DNA of 64,000 nt from Rhodocyclaceae bacterium. GTDB taxonomy: Bacteria; Pseudomonadota; Gammaproteobacteria; Burkholderiales; Rhodocyclaceae. Where the stretch lies: the NCBI GenBank assembly GCA_030824115.1, contig JAVBYI010000022.1, positions 1-64,000 on the forward strand. Reading direction: 5' to 3'. This document shows positions 19,188 through 29,040 of the stretch, piece by piece; position 1 is the first letter of the stretch; each line of letters starts with the position of its first letter. Under the pieces are notes generated by a model. That model saw nothing but the letters and a program-made list of their open reading frames with translations, was not told the origin of the DNA and searched no databases. Made by a program: the position numbers and the translations under genes.

Positions 19188-20371
19188 CAGGCGCGACGCT
19201 CGATCAACTCGTGAGCCACACTTCTTGCCTGCGCATCGGCAGCCAGGATGGTCGGCAGATCAATTGCTGCGCTCGGCTCGATCACATCGAGCGTGGCGGC
19301 AATGATGTCGGCAATGGCCAGAAAGGGCAGACGTTCCTCAAGGAAGGCGGCGACTGCGACTTCATTGGCGGCATTCAGCACTGTCGGTGCGATGCCCCCT
19401 GCGCGCAAAACGCGATAGGCCAGCGCCAGACAGGGGAAGCGCTCAAAGTCCGGGCGTTCGAAATTAAGTTGAGCAATCGCCGGCAGGTCCAGAGGTGCAA
19501 CGCCCGCGTCAATGCGCACTGGCCAGGCGAGCGCATGGGCAATTGGCGTACGCATGTCGGGATTGCCCAGCTCGGCCAGCACCGAGCCATCCACATACTG
19601 AACGAGTGAGTGGATGACACTCTGCGGGTGAATCACGACTTGGATCTGCTCGGGCGTCAGGTTAAACAGCCAACGCGCCTCAATCACCTCCAGGCCCTTG
19701 TTCATCATGGTGGCCGAATCGACCGAAATCTTGCGCCCCATCGACCAGTTGGGATGCGCACAGGCTTCGGCCGGCGTCACCTGCCGCAAACGCTCCAACG
19801 GTGTCGTACGGAAAGGCCCGCCGGATGCCGTCAGCAGAATATGGCGCACGCCAACACGTGCTGGATCACCTGCATAGTCGGCTGGCAGGGACTGGAAGAC
19901 CGCGTTGTGCTCACTGTCGATCGGCAGCAGAACCGCCCGATGGCGCCGCACCTCATCCATAAACAGGGCACCGCCCATCACCAGCGCTTCTTTATTCGCC
20001 AGCAGGATTCGCTTGCCGGCACGCACGGCGGCCAGCGTCGGCTGCAAACCTGCCGCACCCACAATTGCTGCCATGACGGCATCCACTTCCGGCAGGGAGG
20101 CCACCCTTTCCAGCGCCGCAGGGCCGGCCAGCACCTCGGTCGCCAGGCCATTGGCACGCAAACGCTCGGTGAGACCAGCGACATCCTTGCCATCCCCCAC
20201 CACGGCAAAGCGCGGCCGATGTTGCAGACACTGCGTGAACAGCACTTCGATGCGGCTATTGCCGGTCAAGGCAATGACTTCATACCGATCCGGGTGACGC
20301 GCCACCACATCGAGCGTGCTGACACCGATCGATCCGGTTGCCCCAAGAATGGTCAGTTTTTGGCGTGTCAT
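19187..20371 (-). CDS. dxr: 1-deoxy-D-xylulose 5-phosphate reductoisomerase
   Basis: This 394-residue enzyme makes MEP in the non-mevalonate isoprenoid pathway. The NADPH-binding start is [18 protein letters not shown]. The metal and substrate region includes [13 protein letters not shown] and LTASGGPFR, then [22 protein letters not shown]. It overlaps cdsA by 4 bases. Its position between cdsA and rseP is the common order, and uppS upstream uses its downstream products. Confidence 0.97.
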   Translation of the reverse strand: MTRQKLTILGATGSIGVSTLDVVARHPDRYEVIALTGNSRIEVLFTQCLQHRPRFAVVGDGKDVAGLTERLRANGLATEVLAGPAALERVASLPEVDAVMAAIVGAAGLQPTLAAVRAGKRILLANKEALVMGGALFMDEVRRHRAVLLPIDSEHNAVFQSLPADYAGDPARVGVRHILLTASGGPFRTTPLERLRQVTPAEACAHPNWSMGRKISVDSATMMNKGLEVIEARWLFNLTPEQIQVVIHPQSVIHSLVQYVDGSVLAELGNPDMRTPIAHALAWPVRIDAGVAPLDLPAIAQLNFERPDFERFPCLALAYRVLRAGGIAPTVLNAANEVAVAAFLEERLPFLAIADIIAATLDVIEPSAAIDLPTILAADAQARSVAHELIERRA

Positions 20372-21165
20372 CGGCTCACCAGCAACAAGGCCAGCGCCAC
20401 GACCGGCAAGGTCGACGTCTGGCTGTCAATACGATCAAGAATGCCACCATGCCCGGGCAGCAACTGACTACTGTCCTTCATGTTCGCCTGACGTTTGATC
20501 ATCGACTCAAACAAGTCGCCCGCAACGCTCAAGGCCGTCAGCAACAGTAGCGCGCCAGCCATTAAAGAAGGCGTTACGTCAGTGGTCGCCGGCAGCAGAT
20601 CAGCAACCCAAAGGCCATAGATCATCACGCCGACCACCGCACCCGCAACCCCCTCCCAAGTCTTGCCCGGACTAATCGCTGGTGCCAGTTTATGTTTGCC
20701 GAAGGCGCGTCCGGTGAAGTAAGCGGCGATATCTGCAATCCAGACCAGCGCCATCACAGCAAGCAACAACATCGGACTGCGGCCATGCAGATCCACCAAT
20801 GCAGCCCAGGTCGGCACCAGCAGCACCCAACCCACCAGATACCCTGAGGTGCCGATGGAACGTCGTGTGACCAACCAGAACGGCACCAAGCCCAACCAGA
20901 ACAGAGCCGCAATTGCCCAAAGGACGGGAAAGCTGTCCGCAGGACGAAGCCACAACACCATGCAGGAAATCAGCACCAGGCCGGCAAACATCTTGCGCGA
21001 ATAGCGGCCAGCCTTCATCAGCCCCGCCCACTCCCAAGACGCCAGGGTCGTGATCAGGGCAAACACCAGCGCAACCGCCACCGAGGGGAGCAGGAACAGG
21101 ACAGCCAGAAATCCTGCAACAAGGAGCAGCGCGGTGATGACCCGCGCCCCTAGTTCACTGGGCAT
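20368..21165 (-). CDS. cdsA: Phosphatidate cytidylyltransferase
   Basis: This 265-residue membrane enzyme makes CDP-diacylglycerol for phospholipids. There are about 7-8 hydrophobic segments and the CDS signature near the end ([36 protein letters not shown]). ATG at 21165 starts [15 protein letters not shown] and overlaps the uppS stop by 11 bases. No Shine-Dalgarno is visible because the upstream bases are a dispersed-repeat copy, so translation probably depends on coupling to uppS. Confidence 0.93.
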   Translation of the reverse strand: MPSELGARVITALLLVAGFLAVLFLLPSVAVALVFALITTLASWEWAGLMKAGRYSRKMFAGLVLISCMVLWLRPADSFPVLWAIAALFWLGLVPFWLVTRRSIGTSGYLVGWVLLVPTWAALVDLHGRSPMLLLAVMALVWIADIAAYFTGRAFGKHKLAPAISPGKTWEGVAGAVVGVMIYGLWVADLLPATTDVTPSLMAGALLLLTALSVAGDLFESMIKRQANMKDSSQLLPGHGGILDRIDSQTSTLPVVALALLLVSR

Positions 21166-21946
21166 TGCGGAAAAAAGTCGGCGCTGGCACGACGGCAGCG
21201 TCCACCGCAAGCAGTTGCTCGCTAGTACGGCCGAAGCGACGCTCCCGCTGACGGAAACTGCCGATAGCATCATCGAGCGCCGTCGCATCGAAATCCGGCC
21301 AGAACTTGTCCGTGAAATACAGTTCGCTATACGCCAGTTGCCAGAGCAGGAAGTTGCTGATGCGCTGCTCACCGCCCGTGCGGATGAACAGGTCGGGTTC
21401 CGGTGCGTAGCTCATCGACAGAAACGGCGCCAGATCGGACTCGGTATATTCGCCCGCCTTTTCAGGATAGGCGAGTGCCAGTCCATTGATAGCCTGCATC
21501 AGATCCCAGCGCCCACCATAGTTGGCGGCGATGGTCAGCGTCAGCTGCTTATTTTCGGCCGTGACGTTTTCACCACGGCGAATCAGATCGATCAGGCGGG
21601 GCTCAAATGCAGAAAGATCCCCCACCACGCGCAAGCGAACGCCGTTGGCATGCAGGCGCCCGATCTCGCGCTCCAGCGCCGCAACGAAGAGATTCATCAG
21701 AAAACCCACCTCTTCCGGCGGGCGCCGCCAGTTTTCCGAGCTGAAGGCAAACAGCGTCAGGTATTCAATGCCACGCTCAATGCACGCCTTGACCATTTCG
21801 CGCACCGTGTCCACGCCCTGCTTGTGGCCCGCCACACGCGGCAGCATGCGCTTTTTCGCCCAGCGACCATTGCCGTCCATGATGATCGCCACATGGCGCG
21901 GCACAGCCACAGACTCGGGGATGGCAGTCGTCGTACTGGCGAACAT
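21155..21946 (-). CDS. uppS: Undecaprenyl pyrophosphate synthase
   Basis: This 263-residue cis-prenyltransferase makes the C55 lipid carrier precursor. The signature [24 protein letters not shown] holds the catalytic Asp, followed by [15 protein letters not shown] and a C-terminal [19 protein letters not shown]. The last residues ([14 protein letters not shown]) lie outside the conserved fold and are encoded by a dispersed-repeat copy plus 18 bases. It is the first of the uppS-cdsA-dxr-rseP run after frr. Confidence 0.95.
   Translation of the reverse strand: MFASTTTAIPESVAVPRHVAIIMDGNGRWAKKRMLPRVAGHKQGVDTVREMVKACIERGIEYLTLFAFSSENWRRPPEEVGFLMNLFVAALEREIGRLHANGVRLRVVGDLSAFEPRLIDLIRRGENVTAENKQLTLTIAANYGGRWDLMQAINGLALAYPEKAGEYTESDLAPFLSMSYAPEPDLFIRTGGEQRISNFLLWQLAYSELYFTDKFWPDFDATALDDAIGSFRQRERRFGRTSEQLLAVDAAVVPAPTFFRNAQ
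21173..21196 (-). repeat. Dispersed 24-bp repeat, copy 6 (uppS tail / cdsA leader)
   Basis: Exact consensus, variable bases GT. Sense to uppS (AVVPAPTF). It ends 8 bases before the cdsA ATG, occupying the place of a ribosome-binding site. Confidence 0.9.
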
Positions 21947-21965
21947 GGAAATAAAGGCAGACGGC

Positions 21966-22523
21966 CTAGACGGCCATCAGATCCTTTTCCTTTTCGGCCA
22001 GCAGCTTATCCACTTCGGCGACATACTTGTCGGTCAGTTTTTGGACATCATCCTGGGTACGACGCTCGTCGTCCTCAGAGATTTCATGCTTCTTCAGCGC
22101 ATCCTTGAGGTGCGTATTGGCATCGCGGCGCAGATTGCGGATCGCAATCTTGGCATTCTCACCTTCATGCTTGACGACCTTGATCAGATCGCGGCGACGC
22201 TCTTCGGTCAGCATCGGCATGGGAATCCGCAAAATGTCGCCCTGCGTGGCCGGATTCAGGCCAAGGTCGGATTCTCGAATCGCCTTTTCAACCTTGGCGA
22301 CCATATTTTTTTCCCAAGGTTGCACACCAATCGTGCGCGCATCGATCAGGGTGATATTGGCTACCTGATTGATTGGCATCGGTGAACCATAGTAGTCAAC
22401 CTGCACGTGATCGAGCAGGCCCGTGTGGGCACGGCCGGTACGGATCTTGGCCAAGTCATGGACCAGTGCCTCGACGCTTTTCTGCATCTTATGTTCGGCG
22501 GTTTTCTTGAGTTCGACAATCAT
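21966..22523 (-). CDS. frr: Ribosome recycling factor
   Basis: This 185-residue protein splits post-termination ribosomes with EF-G. It starts [20 protein letters not shown] and contains the conserved [24 protein letters not shown] and [24 protein letters not shown] at 22523 has CAGGAG 6 bases upstream. The length equals that of E. coli RRF. The order rpsB-tsf-pyrH-frr is the classic one. Confidence 0.97.
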   Translation of the reverse strand: MIVELKKTAEHKMQKSVEALVHDLAKIRTGRAHTGLLDHVQVDYYGSPMPINQVANITLIDARTIGVQPWEKNMVAKVEKAIRESDLGLNPATQGDILRIPMPMLTEERRRDLIKVVKHEGENAKIAIRNLRRDANTHLKDALKKHEISEDDERRTQDDVQKLTDKYVAEVDKLLAEKEKDLMAV

Positions 22524-22542
22524 GAAAAACTCCTGCACCTCA

Positions 22543-23265
22543 TCAACAATGTACGAGCGTGCCCTCGTCCTCGCCCATCACGACGCGCTTCAGCGCACCG
22601 GCCTTGAAGATCGAAAACACGTTGATCGGCAATTTCTGGTCGCGGCACAACGCGAAGGCCGTGGCGTCCATCACGCCAAGGCTACGGCCAATCGCCTCGT
22701 CGAAGCTAATCTTCGTATAGCGTGTCGCGGTCGGGTCCTTCTTCGGATCGGCGCTATAGACGCCGTCCACCTTAGTTGCCTTGAGGACAATCTCAGCGCC
22801 AATCTCGGAACCCCGCAAAGCCGCAGCGGTGTCGGTCGTGAAAAACGGATTGCCCGTGCCGCCACCGAAGATGACGACACGCCCCTCTTCCAGGTAGCGA
22901 ATTGCCTTGCCACGAATGTACGGTTCGACCACTTGCTCGATCGACAGCGCCGACTGCACGCGGGCATTCATGCCAGCCTGACGCATCGCATCGGACAAGG
23001 CCATGGCATTCATGACCGTGGCCAGCATACCCATGTAATCGGCGGTGGCACGGTCCATCCCGGAGGATGCACCAGCCATGCCACGAAAGATATTGCCGCC
23101 ACCGATCACCACGCCGACCTCGACGCCGAGGTCGGTCACCGTCTTGACTTCATTGACGATGCGCCACAAGGTTTCGCGGTTGATACCGTAAGCATCCTCG
23201 CCCATCAGGGCTTCGCCCGAGAGCTTGAGCAGGATGCGCTTGTAACTTGGCGTGGCAGCGGTCAT
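22543..23265 (-). CDS. pyrH: Uridylate kinase
   Basis: This 240-residue amino-acid-kinase-family enzyme phosphorylates UMP to UDP. It has the start [17 protein letters not shown], then [13 protein letters not shown], and the UMP/ATP region [21 protein letters not shown] with [12 protein letters not shown]. It lies 11 bases after tsf. Confidence 0.97.
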   Translation of the reverse strand: MTAATPSYKRILLKLSGEALMGEDAYGINRETLWRIVNEVKTVTDLGVEVGVVIGGGNIFRGMAGASSGMDRATADYMGMLATVMNAMALSDAMRQAGMNARVQSALSIEQVVEPYIRGKAIRYLEEGRVVIFGGGTGNPFFTTDTAAALRGSEIGAEIVLKATKVDGVYSADPKKDPTATRYTKISFDEAIGRSLGVMDATAFALCRDQKLPINVFSIFKAGALKRVVMGEDEGTLVHC

Positions 23266-23276
23266 GCAGTCTCCTG

Positions 23277-24179
23277 TTACTTGCGGGCGGCAGCAGCGGC
23301 AGCGGCCTGCTCGGCGACTTCGGCAGCAAAGTCATTGACCTTCTTCTCGATGCCTTCGCCAACGATGTAGAGAACAAAGCCGTTGACCTGTGCGCCCTTG
23401 GCCTTCAGCAACTGCTCGATCGTCTGCTTGCCGTCTTCTGCCTTGACGAAAACCTGGCCCAGCAGCGTCACGTCTTTCAGATACTTCTGGACGGTGCCTT
23501 CGGCGATCTTCTCCAGCATGGCTTCCGGCTTGCCGGACTCACGCGCCTTCTCGATGGCGATGCGACGCTCGGTATCGAGCAGTTCGGCGGGCACGCCCGA
23601 GGAATCCAGCGACTTCGGCTTGGAGGCGGCAATGTGCATCGCCAGATCCTTGCCCAACTGCTCGTCACCGCCGGTCAGATCGACCATCACGCCGATCTTG
23701 GAACCGCCATGCACATAGGAAGAAAGTTTGCCCTGCGCCTCAATGCGCACAAAGCGGCGAATCGACATGTTCTCGCCGATCTTGCCAACCAGCGCAGAAC
23801 GCGTCGACTCGACCGTGCCTTCACCCATCGGCAATGCCGACAGTGCTGCCACATCAGCGGGGTTCTTGGTAGCGACCAGTTCGGCGCAGCCCTTGGAAAG
23901 CGCGATGAACTCGTCGTTCTTGGCGACGAAGTCGGTCTCGGAGTTCACCTCGACCACCGCGCCCAACTTGCTGTCGGCAGACAGGAACATCCCCACCACG
24001 CCTTCAGCCGCCACGCGCGTGGCTGCCTTGGTCGCCTTGTTGCCAAGCTTGACGCGCAAAATTTCCTCAGCCTTGGCCATGTCGCCCGCAGCCTCAGTCA
24101 ACGCCTTCTTGCATTCCATCATCGGGGCATCGGTCTTCTCGCGCAACTCCTTGACCATGCCTGCTGTAATTTCTGCCAT
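23277..24179 (-). CDS. tsf: Elongation factor Ts
   Basis: This 300-residue guanine nucleotide exchange factor for EF-Tu starts [27 protein letters not shown], with the conserved [12 protein letters not shown] region contacting EF-Tu. The core includes [32 protein letters not shown]. The C-terminus is an alanine-rich helix. It follows rpsB by 5 bases, the usual operon. Confidence 0.97.
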   Translation of the reverse strand: MAEITAGMVKELREKTDAPMMECKKALTEAAGDMAKAEEILRVKLGNKATKAATRVAAEGVVGMFLSADSKLGAVVEVNSETDFVAKNDEFIALSKGCAELVATKNPADVAALSALPMGEGTVESTRSALVGKIGENMSIRRFVRIEAQGKLSSYVHGGSKIGVMVDLTGGDEQLGKDLAMHIAASKPKSLDSSGVPAELLDTERRIAIEKARESGKPEAMLEKIAEGTVQKYLKDVTLLGQVFVKAEDGKQTIEQLLKAKGAQVNGFVLYIVGEGIEKKVNDFAAEVAEQAAAAAAARK

Positions 24180-24184
24180 CGTGC

Positions 24185-24934
24185 TTACTCCTGACCTTCT
24201 TCGACTTCGACGAACTCATCGTCGCCAGCCATTTGCTGAACTACTTCGTTGATCGCGGCATTCTTGCCTTCGAGGATGGCATCGGCCATGCCACGGGCGT
24301 ACAAACGAATGGCGCTCGAGGAGTCGTCGTTACCGGGGATCACATAATTGATGCCGATCGGCGAGTGGTTGGTATCGACCACACCAATCACCGGGATACC
24401 CAGCTTGTTGGCTTCGGTAATGGCAATCTTGTGATAGCCGACGTCGATGACGAAAATTGCATCCGGCAGAGCGGCCATGTCCTTGATGCCGCCGAGGCTT
24501 TTCTGCAGCTTGGCGAGTTCACGCTGGAGCATCAGGGCTTCTTTCTTGCCAACCTTTTCAAAGGCGCCATCCTCAACCATCTGCTCCATCTCTTTGAGAC
24601 GCTTGAGCGATACCTTGACGGTCTTGAAGTTGGTCAACATGCCGCCGAGCCAGCGCTCATCCACGAAGGGCATGCCGGCGCGCAGCGCCTCTTCGGCAAC
24701 GATTTCACGTGCCTGACGCTTGGTGCCAACGAAGAGGACCGTACCGCGCTTGGCGGACATCTTCTTGACAAAGTCCGTCGCCTCGTTGAACTTGGCGAGT
24801 GTCTTTTCAAGGTTGATGATGTGAATCTTGTTGCGATGGCCAAAGATGTACGGGGCCATCTTGGGGTTCCAGAAACGGGTCTGGTGGCCGAAATGGATGC
24901 CGGCTTCCAGCATCTGGCGCATAGTCGTGCTCAT
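24185..24934 (-). CDS. rpsB: 30S ribosomal protein S2
   Basis: This 249-residue ribosomal protein starts [26 protein letters not shown] and carries both S2 signatures, ending with [32 protein letters not shown] at 24934 is the family start; a longer frame to 25078 runs through the leader. The gene heads rpsB-tsf-pyrH-frr. Confidence 0.98.
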   Translation of the reverse strand: MSTTMRQMLEAGIHFGHQTRFWNPKMAPYIFGHRNKIHIINLEKTLAKFNEATDFVKKMSAKRGTVLFVGTKRQAREIVAEEALRAGMPFVDERWLGGMLTNFKTVKVSLKRLKEMEQMVEDGAFEKVGKKEALMLQRELAKLQKSLGGIKDMAALPDAIFVIDVGYHKIAITEANKLGIPVIGVVDTNHSPIGINYVIPGNDDSSSAIRLYARGMADAILEGKNAAINEVVQQMAGDDEFVEVEEGQE

Positions 24935-25061
24935 AGTAGGTAAATCTCCGATATGGGTTGTCCGCCACCCGGCTGGTTCCCTACCCCATGGCAGGGCACC
25001 CATTCGGTGCCAGGTGTGTGAATTTTGCCGTCCCACAGCAAACCTGCTGCAGAAAAGCAAG
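24935..25061 (-). promoter_or_regulatory. Structured rpsB leader
   Basis: About 126 bases lie between the predicted transcription start and the rpsB ATG. The stretch forms at least two hairpins: GGCACC/GGTGCC around 5 bases (24995-25011), and CAGCA/TGCTG further upstream (about 25035-25048). In E. coli S2 represses its own operon through the leader; the same is plausible here but the known motif was not matched base by base. Confidence 0.4.
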
Positions 25062-25067
25062 CCGCGC

Positions 25068-25097
25068 ATTATAACCATCTGATTGCCTTGGCCTCAA
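25068..25097 (-). promoter_or_regulatory. Sigma-70 promoter of rpsB
   Basis: On the minus strand TTGAGG (25097-25092) and a perfect TATAAT (25073-25068) are 18 bases apart. The -35 lies inside a perfect 8-bp inverted repeat, TTGCCTTG-4-CAAGGCAA, at 25083-25102, which may be an operator shared with map. Confidence 0.65.
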
Positions 25098-25126
25098 GGC
25101 AAATCATCGGTCAGGCAGCATAAGGT

Positions 25127-25132
25127 TAGAAT
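25127..25132 (+). promoter_or_regulatory. Candidate -10 of map, implying a leaderless mRNA
   Basis: TAGAAT ends 6 bases before the map ATG at 25139. If used, transcription would start at or next to the A of ATG. No Shine-Dalgarno is present at a normal distance (an AAGG lies 13 bases upstream). No clear -35 is seen. Confidence 0.4.
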
Positions 25133-25138
25133 TCGGCC

Positions 25139-25939
25139 ATGAGCATCATCATCAAAACCCCTGCCGAAATCGAGGCCATGCGGCCTGCCTGCCGTCTCGC
25201 TGGCGAAGTGCTTGATTACATAGAACCCTACGTAAAACCCGGGGTCACGACGGCCGAACTCGACCGCCTCTGCCACGATTACATGGTCAATGTACAAGGT
25301 TGCATTCCCGCCCCGCTCAACTATGCCCCGCCGGGCTACCCGCCCTACCCCAAGTCGATCTGCGCTTCGATCAACCATCAGGTCTGCCATGGCGTGCCCA
25401 ATGATCGCCCCTTGAAGCGGGGTGACATCCTCAATCTCGACATCACCACCATCAAGGATGGCTGGCATGGCGACACCAGTCGCATGTTTGCTGTCGGTGA
25501 AGGCGTCTCCATCCTCGGCAAACGCTTGATGAAAATCACCCACGAATGTCTTTGGGTGGGTATCGCTGCCGTCAAGCCGGGGGCACGACTCGGTGACATT
25601 GGCGCCGCCATCCAGCGCCATGCCGAACAGAATGGTTTCTCCGTCGTCAAGGAGTTTTGCGGCCACGGCATCGGCCGCCGCTTCCACGAGGAACCGCAGG
25701 TGCTGCACTACGGCAAGCGCGGCGATGGCATCGAACTGCAGACTGGCATGGTGTTCACCATCGAGCCCATGATCAACGCCGGCAAGGCCGCCGTTTCGGA
25801 GTTGCCGGATGGCTGGACCATCATCACCAAGGATCGCAGCCTCTCTGCCCAATGGGAGCACACCCTCGCCATCACGGAAACGGGGGTCGAAGTCCTCACC
25901 CTTTCAGCGGGCGCGCCGCCCAACCCCTTCCCGGCGTAA
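25139..25939 (+). CDS. map: Methionine aminopeptidase, type I
   Basis: This 266-residue enzyme removes the initiator methionine. The metal-binding residues appear in order: Asp in LNLDITTIKDGWHGDTSRMF (two Asp), His in FCGHGIGRRFHEEP, Glu in FTIEPMIN and Glu in SAQWEHTLAIT. It diverges from rpsB, a conserved neighbourhood, and is followed 12 bases later by glnD. Confidence 0.97.
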   Translation: MSIIIKTPAEIEAMRPACRLAGEVLDYIEPYVKPGVTTAELDRLCHDYMVNVQGCIPAPLNYAPPGYPPYPKSICASINHQVCHGVPNDRPLKRGDILNLDITTIKDGWHGDTSRMFAVGEGVSILGKRLMKITHECLWVGIAAVKPGARLGDIGAAIQRHAEQNGFSVVKEFCGHGIGRRFHEEPQVLHYGKRGDGIELQTGMVFTIEPMINAGKAAVSELPDGWTIITKDRSLSAQWEHTLAITETGVEVLTLSAGAPPNPFPA

Positions 25940-25951
25940 ATTTGCTGTCAA

Positions 25952-28525
25952 GTGCCCGCGCTCACCGATAACGAACTGATCACCCAAAGTCGGCAGGCTT
26001 TGCAAAGCGGGCGGGCTGCGTTGTATGCGGCATATGCCGACAAACAGCATCCCGCGACCTTGCTGCACGGTCTGTCCAAACTCGTCGACGGGGTATTGCG
26101 CACCATCTGGCGTGAGTTGGCCGTTCCCCGTGACCTTGCCCTCGTGGCCGTCGGCGGCTATGGCCGAGGCGAGCTCTACCCCGCCTCGGATGTCGACCTG
26201 CTCATCCTGTTGCCAGACGCTGACAAGGCGCACCATCAGGCCGCACTGGAACGGCTGATCGGCCTGCTGTGGGACATTGGCCTCGATATCGGTCACAGCG
26301 TCCGCAGCATCGAAGAGTGCCTGAACGAGGCGACCAACGACATCACCGTACAGACGGCCTTGCTTGAAGCTCGCTTCCTGTGCGGCAAGCGCAGCCTGTT
26401 TGCGGACTTTGACACGGCCTTCCATCGACAACTCGATCCGCTGGCCTTTTTCGAGGCCAAGCGACTCGAACAGGACGAGCGTTACGCCAAGCACAACGAC
26501 ACTGCCTACAGCCTTGAGCCCAACAGCAAGGAAAGCCCAGGCGGTTTGCGTGACCTGCAGATCATCCTCTGGGTGACACGTGCCGCCGGCCTCGGCGAAC
26601 GCTGGCAGCAGCTGGCCAAGACCATTGTGACCACGCCAGCCGAAGCCCGCCAACTGGCGCGTTGCGAAGAATTCCTGCGCCGCGTACGCATTAGTCTCCA
26701 TCTGCTTGCCCAGCGTCGTGAAGATCGGCTGCTGTTCGACCATCACGAGTCCCTGGCGCAGGCGCTCGGCTTTACGGCCACCGCAACACGCCGTGCCTCC
26801 GAAGTCCTGATGCAGCGTTACTACCGCAATGCCAAGCTGGTCACCCAGCTCAATACGCTGGTACTGCTTGATCTGACGGCTCGACTGGAGCACCGGGCGC
26901 CCATCCCGCCCATCGAGATCAATCAACACTTTCAGATGACGCATGAGTTGCTCGACATCCGTCGGGACGACATTTTCGAAACAAACCCGCCCGCCCTGCT
27001 GGAAAGTTTCCTGCTGCTGTCGCAACGGCCCGAACTCAAAGGCATGACCCCACGCTGCCTGCGGGCCTTGTGGCGTGCGCGTGAGCGCATCGATGCGCGC
27101 TTTCGGCGCGACCCGCGCAATCAGGACAACTTCATCGCCCTGTTCCGCGCGCGCCGCGGCTTAACGCATCAGCTCCGGCGCATGAACCAGTTCGACATTC
27201 TCGGTGCCTACCTACCCGCCTTCGGTCAAATCGTCGGCCGCATGCAGCACGACCTGTTCCATGTCTATACGGTCGACCAGCACATCCTTCAGGTCGTACG
27301 CAACCTGCGGCGCATGTCCCTGCCAGAATTTGCCCACGAGTACCCGTTCTGTTCGCGTCTGATGGCCGGTTTCCCGGAGCGCTGGCGCCTGTTCCTCGCC
27401 GCCCTCTTTCACGACATTGCCAAAGGGCGTGGTGGTGACCACTCCAGTCTTGGATCGGTCGATGCACGGCAATTCTGCGGCCAGCACCGCCTCACATCTG
27501 CCGATACCGATCTGGTTTGTTTCCTGGTCGAAAAGCATCTCACCATGTCGGCCGTCGCGCAAAAAGAGGATCTTGCCGATCCCGACACCATCGCACGTTT
27601 CGCCGCAACCGTCGGCACCAAAGAGCGGCTGACCGCGCTCTACCTGCTCACGGTCTGCGATATTCGCGGCACCAGCCCCAAGGTCTGGAATGTCTGGAAA
27701 GCCAAACTACTGGAAGATCTTTTCCGCATCACCCTGCGCTACCTGAGCGGCGAAACCGTCAGCCAACTCGCTGGCCTCGAAGAGCGCCAGGAAGATGCGC
27801 GCCGCCTGTTGCGGCTGCGTGGTCTGCGCCCGGAGACCGAAGTACCGTTCTGGCGCGAACTGGATACCGCCTACTTCCTGCGCCAAGACAGCGAGGAAAT
27901 TTCCTGGCACACCCTCACGCTCTACCACCGTCCGGCCCCGGAAACCCCGGTCGTGCGCGCCCGCATGAATCCTGGTGGCGCCGGTCTGCAGGTGATGATC
28001 TACGCACACGATCAGTCTGAGCTGTTTGCGCGCCTGTGCGGCTTTTTTGCGCGTCTCGGCTACACCATTGTCGATGCCAAGATTCACACCACGCGCCACC
28101 ACTACGCCCTGGATAGCTTCGTGCTGCTCGACACGGCCCGCGACCCCCGCCCCTATCGCGACATGATCGGGCTGATCGATCACGACCTCGCCGAGCACCT
28201 GATCAAATCCCCCCCGCTATCGGCCCCGCCGCGTAACCGCATCTCGCGTCAAGTGCGCCATGCCGCCCTGTCCCCGGAAGTCTCGATTCGCGCCGATGAA
28301 AGCCGGCGCCAGTGGAATCTGTCGATCACGGCTGCCGACCGCTCCGGACTGCTCTACGACATTGCCCGCACACTGTCCCGGCATGGTGTTACCCTGCACA
28401 CGGCCAAGATCGCCACCCTCGGTGAGCGCGTCGAAGACACCTTCCTGATCAGCGGCAGCGAACTTGAAAAAACCGCCACACTGGTACGACTGGAACAGGA
28501 ACTACTGGAAAATCTGCAGATTTAG
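25952..28525 (+). CDS. glnD: PII uridylyltransferase / uridylyl-removing enzyme
   Basis: This 857-residue bifunctional nitrogen sensor modifies PII. The nucleotidyltransferase motif is GGYGRGELYPASDVDLLIL (about residues 68-86), the HD domain has LFHDIAKGRGGDHS near residue 490, and two ACT domains lie at about 690-770 and 800-857 and bind glutamine. The start is GTG at 25952. Map-glnD adjacency is common in Proteobacteria. Confidence 0.97.
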   Translation: MPALTDNELITQSRQALQSGRAALYAAYADKQHPATLLHGLSKLVDGVLRTIWRELAVPRDLALVAVGGYGRGELYPASDVDLLILLPDADKAHHQAALERLIGLLWDIGLDIGHSVRSIEECLNEATNDITVQTALLEARFLCGKRSLFADFDTAFHRQLDPLAFFEAKRLEQDERYAKHNDTAYSLEPNSKESPGGLRDLQIILWVTRAAGLGERWQQLAKTIVTTPAEARQLARCEEFLRRVRISLHLLAQRREDRLLFDHHESLAQALGFTATATRRASEVLMQRYYRNAKLVTQLNTLVLLDLTARLEHRAPIPPIEINQHFQMTHELLDIRRDDIFETNPPALLESFLLLSQRPELKGMTPRCLRALWRARERIDARFRRDPRNQDNFIALFRARRGLTHQLRRMNQFDILGAYLPAFGQIVGRMQHDLFHVYTVDQHILQVVRNLRRMSLPEFAHEYPFCSRLMAGFPERWRLFLAALFHDIAKGRGGDHSSLGSVDARQFCGQHRLTSADTDLVCFLVEKHLTMSAVAQKEDLADPDTIARFAATVGTKERLTALYLLTVCDIRGTSPKVWNVWKAKLLEDLFRITLRYLSGETVSQLAGLEERQEDARRLLRLRGLRPETEVPFWRELDTAYFLRQDSEEISWHTLTLYHRPAPETPVVRARMNPGGAGLQVMIYAHDQSELFARLCGFFARLGYTIVDAKIHTTRHHYALDSFVLLDTARDPRPYRDMIGLIDHDLAEHLIKSPPLSAPPRNRISRQVRHAALSPEVSIRADESRRQWNLSITAADRSGLLYDIARTLSRHGVTLHTAKIATLGERVEDTFLISGSELEKTATLVRLEQELLENLQI

Positions 28526-28541
28526 GGCGAGGAAGCAACCA

Positions 28542-29015
28542 ATGAGCTGGATACGCGAAGAATTCACTTTTCATGACTTGCAGCGCCTGCTGTTCAAGCT
28601 GGCCGAGCATGTCAAGGCTTTCCAGGGACTGACCCCCGCCGAGATCAGCGAGCTGCTCGCCCGCGCCGAAAAGTGCAGCTACGTCCCGGATGCCCCGATC
28701 GTAAACGAAGGCAGTGCCGGTAACCAGATGTACATCATTCTCGATGGTGAAGCCGTCGTGACCAAGAAAGGGCGAGATGGTCAGATCGAACTGGCGCGCC
28801 TGTATTCGGCCGATAGCTTCGGTGAAATGGCCCTGGCGGATAACGAGTCGCGCAGTGCGACGGTCACCGCGATGTCGCCCTGCATTCTGGTCCGTCTCAA
28901 CGATCAGGTCATGAACGCCAAGCCGGAAATCGGCGTAAAGATCTATCGCAACATTGCCCGCGTAGTATCGGCCCGCCTGCGCCAAGCTGATGAAGCGCTA
29001 GCTTGGCGCTTATAA
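28542..29015 (+). CDS. Small cyclic-nucleotide-binding domain protein
   Basis: This 157-residue protein is a single cNMP-binding beta-barrel: VNEGSAGNQMYIILDGEAVV, then the phosphate-binding-cassette-like region DSFGEMALADNESRSATVTA. There is no helix-turn-helix, so it is not a CRP-type regulator by itself. ATG at 28542 has GAGGAAG upstream and lies 16 bases after glnD. A partner could be another protein that it inhibits or activates. An 8-bp inverted repeat (28981-29007) overlaps its 3' end. Confidence 0.85.
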   Translation: MSWIREEFTFHDLQRLLFKLAEHVKAFQGLTPAEISELLARAEKCSYVPDAPIVNEGSAGNQMYIILDGEAVVTKKGRDGQIELARLYSADSFGEMALADNESRSATVTAMSPCILVRLNDQVMNAKPEIGVKIYRNIARVVSARLRQADEALAWRL

Positions 29016-29038
29016 AAAGTCGGCGCTGGCAGGACGGC
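29015..29038 (-). repeat. Dispersed 24-bp repeat, copy 7 (between convergent genes)
   Basis: Exact consensus, variable bases CT. It fills the 25-base gap between the cNMP-binding gene stop and the mtnP stop. Confidence 0.9.
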
Positions 29039-29040
29039 AG

